The position numbers were made by a program, and so were the translations under genes. A model generated the notes under the pieces. That model did no database searches. It was not told the origin of the DNA and saw only the letters and a program-made list of their open reading frames with translations. A stretch of DNA of 9,177 nt from Nitrospirota bacterium. Lineage in GTDB: Bacteria > Nitrospirota > CAKKRA01 > 9FT-COMBO-42-15. The stretch spans positions 1 to 9,177 of the forward strand of contig JAHFEP010000107.1 in NCBI GenBank assembly GCA_023248415.1. Reading direction: 5' to 3'. This document shows positions 1 to 5,916 of this stretch, piece by piece (position 1 is the stretch's first letter; each line of letters starts with the position of its first letter).

Positions 1-670
1 TTGTTATATTCATCATCTGCATCTGTTCAATAATATAGCTGGCATATAAATTCACTATGATAATACCGCTTTTCTCATTTCCTTTATTAAAAACAGCCGT
101 GGCAAATCTTACAACTGGTTTTTCAGGCATCTCAATCTCTCCCCTCTCTATATTCAAATCCATAGGAGAGACATAACATATGCCTTGTGAATACTTCATT
201 GCATCGGTAAAGTAGTATCTATCGCCTTTATATTGAAGCAGATTTTGTGGTATTATCTTTGAATTTTTTCCATCGCTGTCTATCCTGATAACCTCGCTTC
301 CATCTTTATCTATGTAGCGAATCTGATAGTAGTGTGGCTTTGTAATTGAAAAGGATAAAAACTCCCTTTCAAGTCTTCCCAATAAATAAACGGGGCCTTT
401 ATCCCTGTCTTCCCTTGCATCAATAAATCCTTTTAATGTCTGTATCTGGCTGAGATAGTATACATCTGTATGCACGCCTCGTAAAAATTTTTCTATATCA
501 TCGGCCTTGGATGAGACTTCATATTTGAGGTGATGGAGGGTGGTATCCTCAAGTGCACTGATGGAAAAGTATTCTCCTAAGAATCCTGCTACAAAGATGG
601 GGATTACAGCAACAGCAATAAAGGCAAAGATGAGCCTTGTAGTAATTCTGAGATGTTTAAAAACCTCCAT
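1..670 (-). CDS. dCache-type membrane sensor protein, N-terminal part (runs off left edge)
   Basis: The reading frame is open from the ATG at 668-670 to the window edge, giving 223 residues with no stop. Residues about 12-32 form one hydrophobic membrane segment. The following extracytoplasmic region has the hallmarks of a double-Cache sensor domain: YIDKDGSEVIRID at about 119-131, then YYFTDAMKYSQG at 152-163, YVSPMDLN at 166-173 and PVVRFATAVFNK at 185-196. In this family such a domain usually precedes a HAMP/PAS region and a histidine kinase or GGDEF output module, but the output part lies outside the window, so the signalling class is unknown. An in-frame TAA lies nine bases upstream of the ATG with no start codon between, so translation cannot begin earlier. 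No Shine-Dalgarno is visible. The gene follows the CcdA-like gene after a 47-bp gap that holds a promoter-like sequence. It could sense a respiratory substrate for the locus, but that is inference. Confidence 0.85.
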   Translation of the reverse strand, partial: MEVFKHLRITTRLIFAFIAVAVIPIFVAGFLGEYFSISALEDTTLHHLKYEVSSKADDIEKFLRGVHTDVYYLSQIQTLKGFIDAREDRDKGPVYLLGRLEREFLSFSITKPHYYQIRYIDKDGSEVIRIDSDGKNSKIIPQNLLQYKGDRYYFTDAMKYSQGICYVSPMDLNIERGEIEMPEKPVVRFATAVFNKGNEKSGIIIVNLYASYIIEQMQMMNIT

Positions 671-676
671 ATCAAG

Positions 677-706
677 AATTTAGCACAGAAATAGAAGCGG
701 TGTCAA
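677..706 (-). promoter_or_regulatory. Predicted sigma70 promoter for the sensor gene, possibly leaderless
   Basis: On the minus strand a perfect TTGACA (701-706) is followed, after 18 bp, by TAAATT (677-682). A TG dinucleotide sits one base upstream of the -10 (extended -10, TGC at 683-685). Counting six bases from the -10 places the expected +1 at about position 670, which is the A of the ATG. No ribosome binding site lies in front of that ATG. Both facts fit a leaderless transcript. The -10 matches the consensus at only four of six positions, so this is a prediction. Confidence 0.45.
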
Positions 707-717
707 AAATAATATCC

Positions 718-1500
718 TTATGCTGGTGTAAATCGTCTGAGGATAAAGCCCTTGTAGTATATCATCAGGTCAGTATACGCCATAATGCCCATGATGATTA
801 AAAGGATGCCGAAGACGATTATAAAGATTTTTTTGTTATTGCCGAACCATTTTATATAAGTAAAAATAGCGGCAACTGCCATGCCAACAATAAACAGGGC
901 TGTTGAAAGCCCTATAGAATAAAATATTAGCAACAGCGTCCCTTCCTCTACTGTAGCCACACTTCCAGTATAGGTAAGGATAATGGCAAGTGTAGGCGTT
1001 ATGCAGGGCATATAGATTGTGGCAAAGGATATACCAAGAAGAAGACCTCCAATCCTATACGCCATGCTATAATTAACAGGTAATCCTCCTATGTTCGCGC
1101 CATCTGGTATCTTCAAAAGTCCAATTATAAGAAGGCCCATTAATCCAACCTCTACACCTGCAAATTGGCGGATAAGACCAAGATGGGTTATGAGAAATGC
1201 GCTGATGGTGTATGCAGAGGCGCCGAGTGTTACAAAGGCTATTGTAAATCCAAGAAGTGTCAATGCTGAAGGCAATGCAATATATTTTAAAGTAGCTAAG
1301 CTCTTATCTTTTCCCTCTTTAAGGGCGAGACCCCAGACATAGGCGAAATAAAAGGGGCTGAACTGGAGTATGCAAAAGAACCAGATGGAAAAGAAGGCAG
1401 TAAAGCCGCCGATAAAGGCGCTAAGGATGCCTATTTCTTCCGTCTTGGTTACAACAGTTCCACTGGCGCTGATTATGGCAAAGATGAAGCCTGTACTCAT
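718..1500 (-). CDS. CcdA/DsbD-family membrane thiol-disulfide transporter-like protein
   Basis: This 260-residue, very hydrophobic protein has about six to seven membrane segments. It has the CcdA/DsbD layout: two related halves, with the second-half motif YMPCITPTLA at 163-171 retaining the redox cysteine (C166). Family members pass electrons from cytoplasmic thioredoxin to periplasmic thiol proteins, using one cysteine in each half. In the first half the usual SPC motif reads SPF (residues 48-50), and the only other cysteine is C43, seven residues earlier in the same helix. C43 and C166 are the only cysteines in the protein. The gene overlaps the upstream thioredoxin gene by four bases (ATGA), so the two are translationally coupled and probably form a redox pair. 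A likely job is reductant supply for cytochrome c or copper-centre maturation (inference). The N-terminal stretch before residue 25 is longer than in typical CcdA, so an internal start is possible. Confidence 0.8.
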   Translation of the reverse strand: MSTGFIFAIISASGTVVTKTEEIGILSAFIGGFTAFFSIWFFCILQFSPFYFAYVWGLALKEGKDKSLATLKYIALPSALTLLGFTIAFVTLGASAYTISAFLITHLGLIRQFAGVEVGLMGLLIIGLLKIPDGANIGGLPVNYSMAYRIGGLLLGISFATIYMPCITPTLAIILTYTGSVATVEEGTLLLIFYSIGLSTALFIVGMAVAAIFTYIKWFGNNKKIFIIVFGILLIIMGIMAYTDLMIYYKGFILRRFTPA

Positions 1501-2000
1501 AGCAATTTATTAATCGGCTCTGATAGCGTCTGATAGGTCTTTATCTGACCAACATATTTTCCGCCGATCTTTCCATCCTTTGTAATAAATATTGTGGTTG
1601 GTGTTGTGACAATGCCGTAAATATCAACAACCTTGCTTCTCAAATCAAAGGCCATTGGAAATAATGGCTTGTGCTGCTGGATAAATTTCTTAAGCTCAGA
1701 TTCCGTATCCTGAATGCCGATGCCAAGAAATTTAACTCCCTTTCCGCCAAGCTCTTTATATGCCTGCTCCATAAAGGGCATGGAATTGTGAGAGCATGGG
1801 CACCACTGCGCCCAGAAGAAGATAACAACAGGCGACCCTTTATATCCTTCAAGCCTCCACTGGCTTCCATCAATAAGTTCAATGTTAAAAGGCTTTGCTG
1901 TCTGGCCAATGGTAATTGATACTGCCTGAGGCTTATAATTATATATCGCCAGCAATAGAAGGCCAAGGGCAGTGAGAAGTATTATTTTATTGAGATTCAT
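1497..2000 (-). CDS. TlpA/ResA-like membrane-anchored thioredoxin with a CXC site
   Basis: This 167-residue protein has an N-terminal hydrophobic anchor (about 5-20) followed by a periplasmic TlpA/ResA-type thioredoxin fold. Visible landmarks are FNIELIDGSQWRL (38-50), VVIFFWAQW (58-66), the active-site region C67-P68-C69-S70 followed by HNSMP (71-75), and the cis-proline loop VTTPTTIFI (proline 134). The usual family motif is WCxxC. Here the second cysteine is one position early, giving W-C-P-C-S, and the nucleotide sequence reads this clearly with no sign of an indel. Such proteins normally reduce apocytochrome c thiols or CuA/Sco cysteines. The altered spacing would change redox potential or allow metal binding. 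The gene overlaps the CcdA-like gene by four bases. Upstream lies a copy of the dispersed repeat, so it may start a separate transcript. No strong Shine-Dalgarno is visible. Confidence 0.85.
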   Translation of the reverse strand: MNLNKIILLTALGLLLLAIYNYKPQAVSITIGQTAKPFNIELIDGSQWRLEGYKGSPVVIFFWAQWCPCSHNSMPFMEQAYKELGGKGVKFLGIGIQDTESELKKFIQQHKPLFPMAFDLRSKVVDIYGIVTTPTTIFITKDGKIGGKYVGQIKTYQTLSEPINKLL

Positions 2001-2022
2001 AATTTTAACTTGGTTATTTTAT

Positions 2023-2034
2023 GCCTGTCATTCC
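2023..2034. repeat. 12-bp direct repeat, left copy (GCCTGTCATTCC)
   Basis: GCCTGTCATTCC occurs here at the outer end of the dispersed repeat. It occurs again, in the same orientation, at 2180-2191, where it overlaps the stop codon of the shorter propeller gene. The second copy looks like the truncated end of another repeat unit or a recombination scar. Confidence 0.6.
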
Positions 2035-2142
2035 GCACTTGATGTGAAATCCAGTCCTTCGACAAGCTCAGGATGAGCAGATGTCTGTCTCCGTTCATGG
2101 TGAGCCTGTCGAACCATAGATTCCCGCTTTAGCGGGAATGAC
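2027..2142. repeat. Dispersed hairpin-rich repeat, copy 1 (MITE/REP-like)
   Basis: This 116-bp element is bounded by the inverted octamers GTCATTCC (2027-2034) and GGAATGAC (2135-2142). Inside, TTCGACAAGCTCA (2058-2070) pairs with TGAGCCTGTCGAA (2101-2113) with a single mismatch. A second compact hairpin, TTCCCGC-TTTA-GCGGGAA, lies at 2121-2138. A related 125-bp copy in the same orientation is at 4579-4703. The element carries no gene. It separates the propeller genes from the thioredoxin gene and could act as a transcription terminator or RNA processing site. I recall similar CTTCGACAAGCTCAGG-type repeats from many environmental genomes; no transposase is present here. Confidence 0.8.
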
Positions 2143-2179
2143 GCCATAGCGGACATTAATACAGTTTTCAATAATTAAC

Positions 2180-2191
2180 GCCTGTCATTCC
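2180..2191. repeat. 12-bp direct repeat, right copy, overlapping a stop codon
   Basis: GCCTGTCATTCC is identical to 2023-2034. On the minus strand this is GGAATGACAGGC, and its TGA (2187-2185) is the stop codon of the propeller gene that ends here. Confidence 0.6.
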
Positions 2192-3243
2192 TTAAAAAGC
2201 TCTTTTGGCGGAGTAAATCTAATAGAAAGACCCTCATCCTTTTTCAAAGCGCCGAGCCTTGATACATCAATCTTAACTATCTGATTGTTTACAGCCTCAG
2301 TAAACCAGATATTGCCATTCGCATCTGTAACAATATCAATCGGCTTGCTGTCCTTCATCGGCATATCAAACTCTGTAAAGGCAGCAGTGGAAGGAGTAAA
2401 TCTTACCACCCTTCTGCCATACCTTTCACAAAACCATATCATTCCGTTCTTGTCAGATGTAAGACCCTCAATAACACCCCTGCTCGGCAGCGGATAGTCC
2501 TTAAAGCCCTCTGAAGAAGGGGTAAATTTAATCAGCTTAAAATCTCTCTTGCTTGTAAACCAGATATTGCCGCTTTTGTCTATTGTAAGCTCTGATGCAG
2601 CGCTAAATATAAAGGGGATATTGTATTCCTTAATCTTCCCTGTTAAAGGAGAAAGCCTTCCAAGCTTGTTTCCCTGCGTCTCAATAAACCATACAGTTCC
2701 TGAAGGATCAACCCCTATACCTACAGGCTGGCTTATCTGCGTAGGGATATCATATTCCTTAAAGCTCTTTTTTTGCGGGTCAAAAGCGGCTATTTTATTG
2801 CCTGCAAATTCTGTAAACCATACATTGCCTTTTTTATCAATAGCGAGCCTTGTCGGCTCGCCCTTTTTGGTTGGAATTTCATACTCATCAAACTTGCCTG
2901 ACTTTGGATTGAATCTTCCTATTTGGTTTGCGCCCGGCTCAATAAACCAGATGATATCATTTGAATCTACTGCAATGTCATAGGGATTTGCACTCTGTGT
3001 CGGGACTTCGTATTCTTTAAAATATGCTGCTTTTGTGAATGTAGTCAGCTTGTTTGTCCTGTATTGTGTAAACCAGATATTTCCCTTTGAATCTACAGCA
3101 ATGCCGCCGGGATAACTGTGCTTTGTGGGCACATCGTAAAAATAAAATGCTGAGTCTGCGTCTTTCATTAATTCTTCTGCAGAAACAGAAAAAGATGGAA
3201 AAAATACGAGGCAAAAAAAAGAAAAGAATACTGCAAACTTCAT
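2185..3243 (-). CDS. Exported seven-bladed Vgb-like (streptogramin-lyase-like) beta-propeller
   Basis: This 352-residue protein starts with a Sec signal peptide (about 1-22, ending SVSA) and consists of seven repeats of about 42 residues. Each follows the pattern (E/D)xPT-xxxxP-xxIAVDxxGNIWFTE-xxNKIxxFxP-xxFKEY. That is the repeat of virginiamycin B lyase (Vgb) and related propellers. Vgb uses histidines placed just after the proline in its late blades; here none of the seven blades has a histidine there (G, Y, T, V, S, E and I are seen instead), so streptogramin lyase activity is not expected. It overlaps the upstream paralogue by four bases (ATGA). It has no membrane anchor, so it is probably soluble in the periplasm. 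Its TGA stop lies inside a 12-bp motif shared with the end of the adjacent dispersed repeat, so its last residues may have been set by a repeat insertion. The biological role is unknown. Confidence 0.85.
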   Translation of the reverse strand: MKFAVFFSFFCLVFFPSFSVSAEELMKDADSAFYFYDVPTKHSYPGGIAVDSKGNIWFTQYRTNKLTTFTKAAYFKEYEVPTQSANPYDIAVDSNDIIWFIEPGANQIGRFNPKSGKFDEYEIPTKKGEPTRLAIDKKGNVWFTEFAGNKIAAFDPQKKSFKEYDIPTQISQPVGIGVDPSGTVWFIETQGNKLGRLSPLTGKIKEYNIPFIFSAASELTIDKSGNIWFTSKRDFKLIKFTPSSEGFKDYPLPSRGVIEGLTSDKNGMIWFCERYGRRVVRFTPSTAAFTEFDMPMKDSKPIDIVTDANGNIWFTEAVNNQIVKIDVSRLGALKKDEGLSIRFTPPKELFKE

Positions 3244-4517
3244 AGTTTCTTACTTGCTTTTCTAAAAGACATTAAAAAATAAGACATCAAAATAGTTATT
3301 ACAATGACGCTTATTGTAGTTATTATAACAAATTGTTTGCCAAATCTCCTCTTGGAAGCGCTCAACGTATCACCTTCAGAAGACTTTGGCGGCGCTGCTG
3401 CCAATCCTGCAATATATGCAATCTTGTTCACCTCTCTGTCTGACTCCACAAACCAGATATTGCCTGAATGGTCAATATTGATTCCGAGAGGAAAGCTCTG
3501 GTTAGTAGGAATCTCATACTCCTTAAATATTGCTGTGGCCGGGTCAAACATCCCTATCTTGTTTCCCTTGTTTTCTGTAAACCATACCCTGTCAAATTTA
3601 TCAATCGCAAGATTCATTGGAACGCTTGCAATGCTCGGAATAACAGCCTCATCAAATCTGTTCATCTGCGTGGAAAACATCCCCAGCCTGTTTGTGCTCA
3701 CCTCAGTAAACCAGATATTGCCTTTGGAATCAACTGCAATATCATTGGCATTTGCCATAGGTGTTAATATGTTATATTCCTTGAATTTGCCTGTTGACTG
3801 GTCAAACATGCCAATCTTATTTGCATCAGACATCACAAACCATATATTATCTTTCTTATCAACAGCAATCCCTGCAGGCTTGCTGTTTGAGGTTGGTATT
3901 GAATACTCCTTAAAAGAAGATGATGCTGCATCCCATTTGCCAATCTTATTGGCATTTCTTTCAGTAAACCATATATTATCCTTTGAATCAATTGCAAGGC
4001 CAAATGGGCCTGATCTGTCGGTTGGAACAGCATATTCAGAGAACTCTTCTTTGACAGGCGCAAATTTCCCAATCTTGTTTCCCAAAAGGACTGTAAACCA
4101 TATATTGCCTTTAGAATCAATTGCAAGGCCTGCAAGGCTTCCTGCTGAAGATACGGAATAACCGCCTGTAAATGCCTTTTTCTCTGTCTCTGAATACTTC
4201 CAGTTTGCGCTGATATCCTTTGCAGACGGCACAAGATATTCAGTAAATTTTGATGTCTTTGGGTCAAATTTCCCTAACTTATTGCTTGACTGCTCCACAA
4301 ACCAGACTATATTATTATGGTCTACAGCAATCTTATACGGCTGTGAATATGGCGTGGGAATAGAAAATTCATTGAATAATTTATCTGTTTTAGCAGCAGG
4401 CGCAGTAACCTTTTTCTGCTCATGCCCATGATCATCTGTAGCTGCAAAAATGGAATTACTATTCGCAAATATTACTGCCATAAAAAAAAGAATAATCTTT
4501 TTCCAATTCATAAACAT
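3240..4517 (-). CDS. Exported, C-terminally membrane-anchored seven-bladed Vgb-like beta-propeller
   Basis: This 425-residue protein has a Sec signal peptide (about 1-26), a short His-rich patch (DDHGHEQ), and seven propeller repeats of the same (D/S)xxGNIWFTE-xxNKIGxFxP type as the next gene. Blade two carries an insertion of about 25 residues (around 100-125). A single hydrophobic segment at 396-418 is followed by the basic tail RKASKKL, so the propeller should sit in the periplasm tethered to the inner membrane. None of the blades has a histidine directly after the proline, where Vgb has its catalytic histidines; two His occur instead in the DHNN and DHSG turns. The ATG at 4515-4517 is preferred over the one six bases further in, because GAGGTGA lies seven bases upstream of it. 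The gene is translationally coupled to the shorter paralogue. The pair probably arose by duplication; a scaffold or redox-partner role in the respiratory locus is inference. Confidence 0.87.
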   Translation of the reverse strand: MFMNWKKIILFFMAVIFANSNSIFAATDDHGHEQKKVTAPAAKTDKLFNEFSIPTPYSQPYKIAVDHNNIVWFVEQSSNKLGKFDPKTSKFTEYLVPSAKDISANWKYSETEKKAFTGGYSVSSAGSLAGLAIDSKGNIWFTVLLGNKIGKFAPVKEEFSEYAVPTDRSGPFGLAIDSKDNIWFTERNANKIGKWDAASSSFKEYSIPTSNSKPAGIAVDKKDNIWFVMSDANKIGMFDQSTGKFKEYNILTPMANANDIAVDSKGNIWFTEVSTNRLGMFSTQMNRFDEAVIPSIASVPMNLAIDKFDRVWFTENKGNKIGMFDPATAIFKEYEIPTNQSFPLGINIDHSGNIWFVESDREVNKIAYIAGLAAAPPKSSEGDTLSASKRRFGKQFVIITTISVIVITILMSYFLMSFRKASKKL

Positions 4518-4524
4518 TAACTAA

Positions 4525-4531
4525 TCACCTC
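4525..4531 (-). promoter_or_regulatory. Ribosome binding site choosing the first ATG of the anchored propeller
   Basis: GAGGTGA on the minus strand lies seven bases before the ATG at 4517 and thirteen before the alternative ATG at 4511. It therefore supports the upstream start. Confidence 0.6.
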
Positions 4532-4578
4532 ACTAATGCCCTAATGTAGTGTCTAATAAAATAGCTTTATACAATCAT

Positions 4579-4703
4579 GTCATTCCTGCATGCCTCTGGC
4601 AGGAATCCAGTCCTTCGACAAGCTCAGGATGCATGGTGAGCCTCTCGCTCATGGTGAGCCTGTCGAACCATAGATTCCCGCTCAAAAACGTTGCGGGAAT
4701 GAC
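4579..4703. repeat. Dispersed hairpin-rich repeat, copy 2 (MITE/REP-like)
   Basis: This 125-bp element has the same terminal inverted octamers as copy 1: GTCATTCC at 4579-4586 and GGAATGAC at 4696-4703. It also has the same inner arms, TTCGACAAGCTCA at 4614-4626 and TGAGCCTGTCGAA at 4655-4667. It differs by a local duplication: CATGGTGAGCCTCTCG at 4632-4647 is followed by CATGGTGAGCCTGTCG at 4650-4665. ATTCCCGC (4674-4681) and GCGGGAAT (4693-4700) form a further hairpin. It occupies most of the 222-bp space between the cytochrome subunit gene and the propeller genes, probably marking an operon boundary. Confidence 0.82.
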
Positions 4704-4739
4704 ATACCAGAAATGTACAGAACTGTTAGGGACAGCACA

Positions 4740-5408
4740 CTACCATGTAAATGTCGGCTCATACATATGCCTCATCTGCCAATTGGCATCCTTATAACTT
4801 TCTGCTGCGCCATGAACCACAGTCATATCTTCGCCAACTGTTTTTCCAGCCTTAAATTTTCCAACCTGAATCTGTCTCTGACGATTTACCCTGTAAAACT
4901 CACCCACATTAACAGGCGGCACCCCCATACCAACACCCATAGAAGGATTGTGGCATGAATTGCAGCCGTACAGCTTTGCCTGATAGCTGCCTTTAACTAT
5001 TCCAACTGAAATAAATATTACAACTAAAAATACAGGTGAATATATAAGAAGCCTTTTGGCAAGACCCCTCTTTGGCGCTGCGACATCCTTTTTCTTGTGC
5101 AGAAAGGGTACAAGAATCAATGCAAAAAACATCATAAGCGGCAGGTAGAATGTTGCTATTGATTCAAATCTCTTTAGTCCGCCTTTAAGATACCAGAAGG
5201 GCTGGAAGAAAAAGAGTGAGTACCATTCAGGGCCAGGCACATACATGCCGTCATCAGGCATAGGCGGAATATCAGGATTTGCAGGAACCCTGAAAAAATA
5301 AGAGAGAACTAATATCAATGCAAAGACAATAAATACCATTATGCTTGACTGCAGCATATGGTGGGGATAAAACCTTCTCCCCTTTTTATGCTCTGGTTTT
5401 TTTGTCAT
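4740..5408 (-). CDS. Cytochrome b C-terminal (subunit IV-type) protein with fused mono-heme c tail
   Basis: This 222-residue protein has three membrane segments (about 21-39, 84-104, 122-140), matching helices E-F-G of cytochrome b6f subunit IV. The loop after the first helix holds PDIPPMPDDGMYVPGPEWY, ending in the PEWY quinol-oxidation motif (60-63), then PFWYLKGG (70-77). After the third helix the chain continues on the periplasmic side with C149-N-S-C152-H153, a c-type heme site. Subunit IV fused to a cytochrome c is known from menaquinol:cytochrome c reductases such as bacillar QcrC. The tail here is short (about 75 residues) and has no obvious typical cytochrome c Met-ligand motif, so the second axial ligand is unclear (H199, H214 and several Met are available). 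The start overlaps the cytochrome c stop by four bases (ATGA). It should pair with the cytochrome b6-type protein encoded two genes upstream to form a complete cytochrome b. Confidence 0.88.
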   Translation of the reverse strand: MTKKPEHKKGRRFYPHHMLQSSIMVFIVFALILVLSYFFRVPANPDIPPMPDDGMYVPGPEWYSLFFFQPFWYLKGGLKRFESIATFYLPLMMFFALILVPFLHKKKDVAAPKRGLAKRLLIYSPVFLVVIFISVGIVKGSYQAKLYGCNSCHNPSMGVGMGVPPVNVGEFYRVNRQRQIQVGKFKAGKTVGEDMTVVHGAAESYKDANWQMRHMYEPTFTW

Positions 5409-5854
5409 CTTGCGGCTCCTATCTTTTTATATTCACAGTTGCAAAGCGTACGGACATATTTTACCATGCCCTTTATTTCTTCATCAGTAAGCAGGTTATC
5501 AAAGGGAGGCATGCTGCTTGTAAATCCCATAGCGGGGCCTCCGCCTTTTATTACCTTTAAAAGCTGGTCATCGGTTCTTGTTGAAAGATAGTTGCCGTCT
5601 GTATGATTTCTTGGCGGAACCTCCATTGCCTCTGCCTGCGGACCGTTTCCCTTTCCTGTGTCGCCATGGCATGGTGTGCAGTACATTGCATAATTTGACT
5701 TTGCCTCAGCATCCTTTCCTTTCCATGCATCCTTGTCTGTGTAATCAGTTTCCTTTGCCTTTTTATTTTCTGCCATTAAAGGAATAGCAAAGGCAATAAG
5801 GAAACTTGCAAATATTATTAAAAAAAATATCTTTCTTCCCTCTCTCATTTTCAT
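5405..5854 (-). CDS. Exported mono-heme cytochrome c
   Basis: This 149-residue protein has an N-terminal signal or anchor sequence (hydrophobic about 9-27, AIPLMA before residue 29). It is followed by a class I cytochrome c: CTPCHGDTGKGNG (heme-binding C59, C62, H63), the middle glycine-rich region VIKGGGPAMG, and SSMPPF with the likely axial M115, then the C-terminal helix DEEIKGMVKYVR. It is the candidate shuttle between the quinol-oxidising cytochrome b and a periplasmic reductase. An unusual feature is a C-terminal C138-N-C140 pair after the last helix, outside the heme motif. It sits between the two halves of the split cytochrome b and is coupled to the downstream half by an ATGA overlap. 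Two in-frame ATGs (5854 and 5848) are possible; a purine-rich tract (GAGGAAGGGGGAAGG) precedes both. Confidence 0.9.
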   Translation of the reverse strand: MKMREGRKIFFLIIFASFLIAFAIPLMAENKKAKETDYTDKDAWKGKDAEAKSNYAMYCTPCHGDTGKGNGPQAEAMEVPPRNHTDGNYLSTRTDDQLLKVIKGGGPAMGFTSSMPPFDNLLTDEEIKGMVKYVRTLCNCEYKKIGAAR

Positions 5855-5883
5855 AATAACCTTCCCCCTTCCTCATCAATGAA

Positions 5884-5903
5884 ATAGGTCTTATAGGACT
5901 TAT
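5884..5903. repeat. AT-rich TAGG-type repeat downstream of the cytochrome b gene
   Basis: ATAGGTCTTATAGGACTTAT matches the reverse complement of the element at 6577-6596 at 17 of 20 positions. A further unit, ATAGGTTCTATA (5910-5921), follows, and the stop codon of the cytochrome b gene lies in it. The two repeats thus flank that gene in inverted orientation. Confidence 0.55.
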
Positions 5904-5916
5904 TCTTCAATAGGTT

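Noticed and set aside
1640..1966. 108-codon minus-strand frame inside the thioredoxin gene
   Set aside because: It overlaps a clear thioredoxin-fold gene in another frame and has no recognisable protein features.
2549..2983. 144-codon open frame on the plus strand
   Set aside because: It is an antisense shadow of the second propeller gene, again created by the repeated blade codons.
3304..4161. 285-codon open frame on the plus strand
   Set aside because: It lies wholly antisense to the anchored propeller gene. Its regular repeats mirror the propeller blades, and the real gene has a signal peptide, ribosome binding site and family match.
3833..4267. 144-codon open frame on the minus strand in another frame
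   Set aside because: It is a frame-shifted reading of the propeller repeats with no signal, start context or family resemblance.
2185..4517. Streptogramin (virginiamycin B) resistance genes
   Set aside because: The fold repeat matches, but the catalytic histidine positions are not histidine in any blade, and both proteins are exported, unlike the cytoplasmic resistance enzyme.
2027..4703. CRISPR array
   Set aside because: Only two widely separated repeat copies with internal palindromes exist, with no regular spacers.
4549..4797. 82-codon open frame on the plus strand
   Set aside because: It is made almost entirely of the dispersed repeat and runs into the end of the subunit-IV gene; such frames are repeat translations, not proteins.
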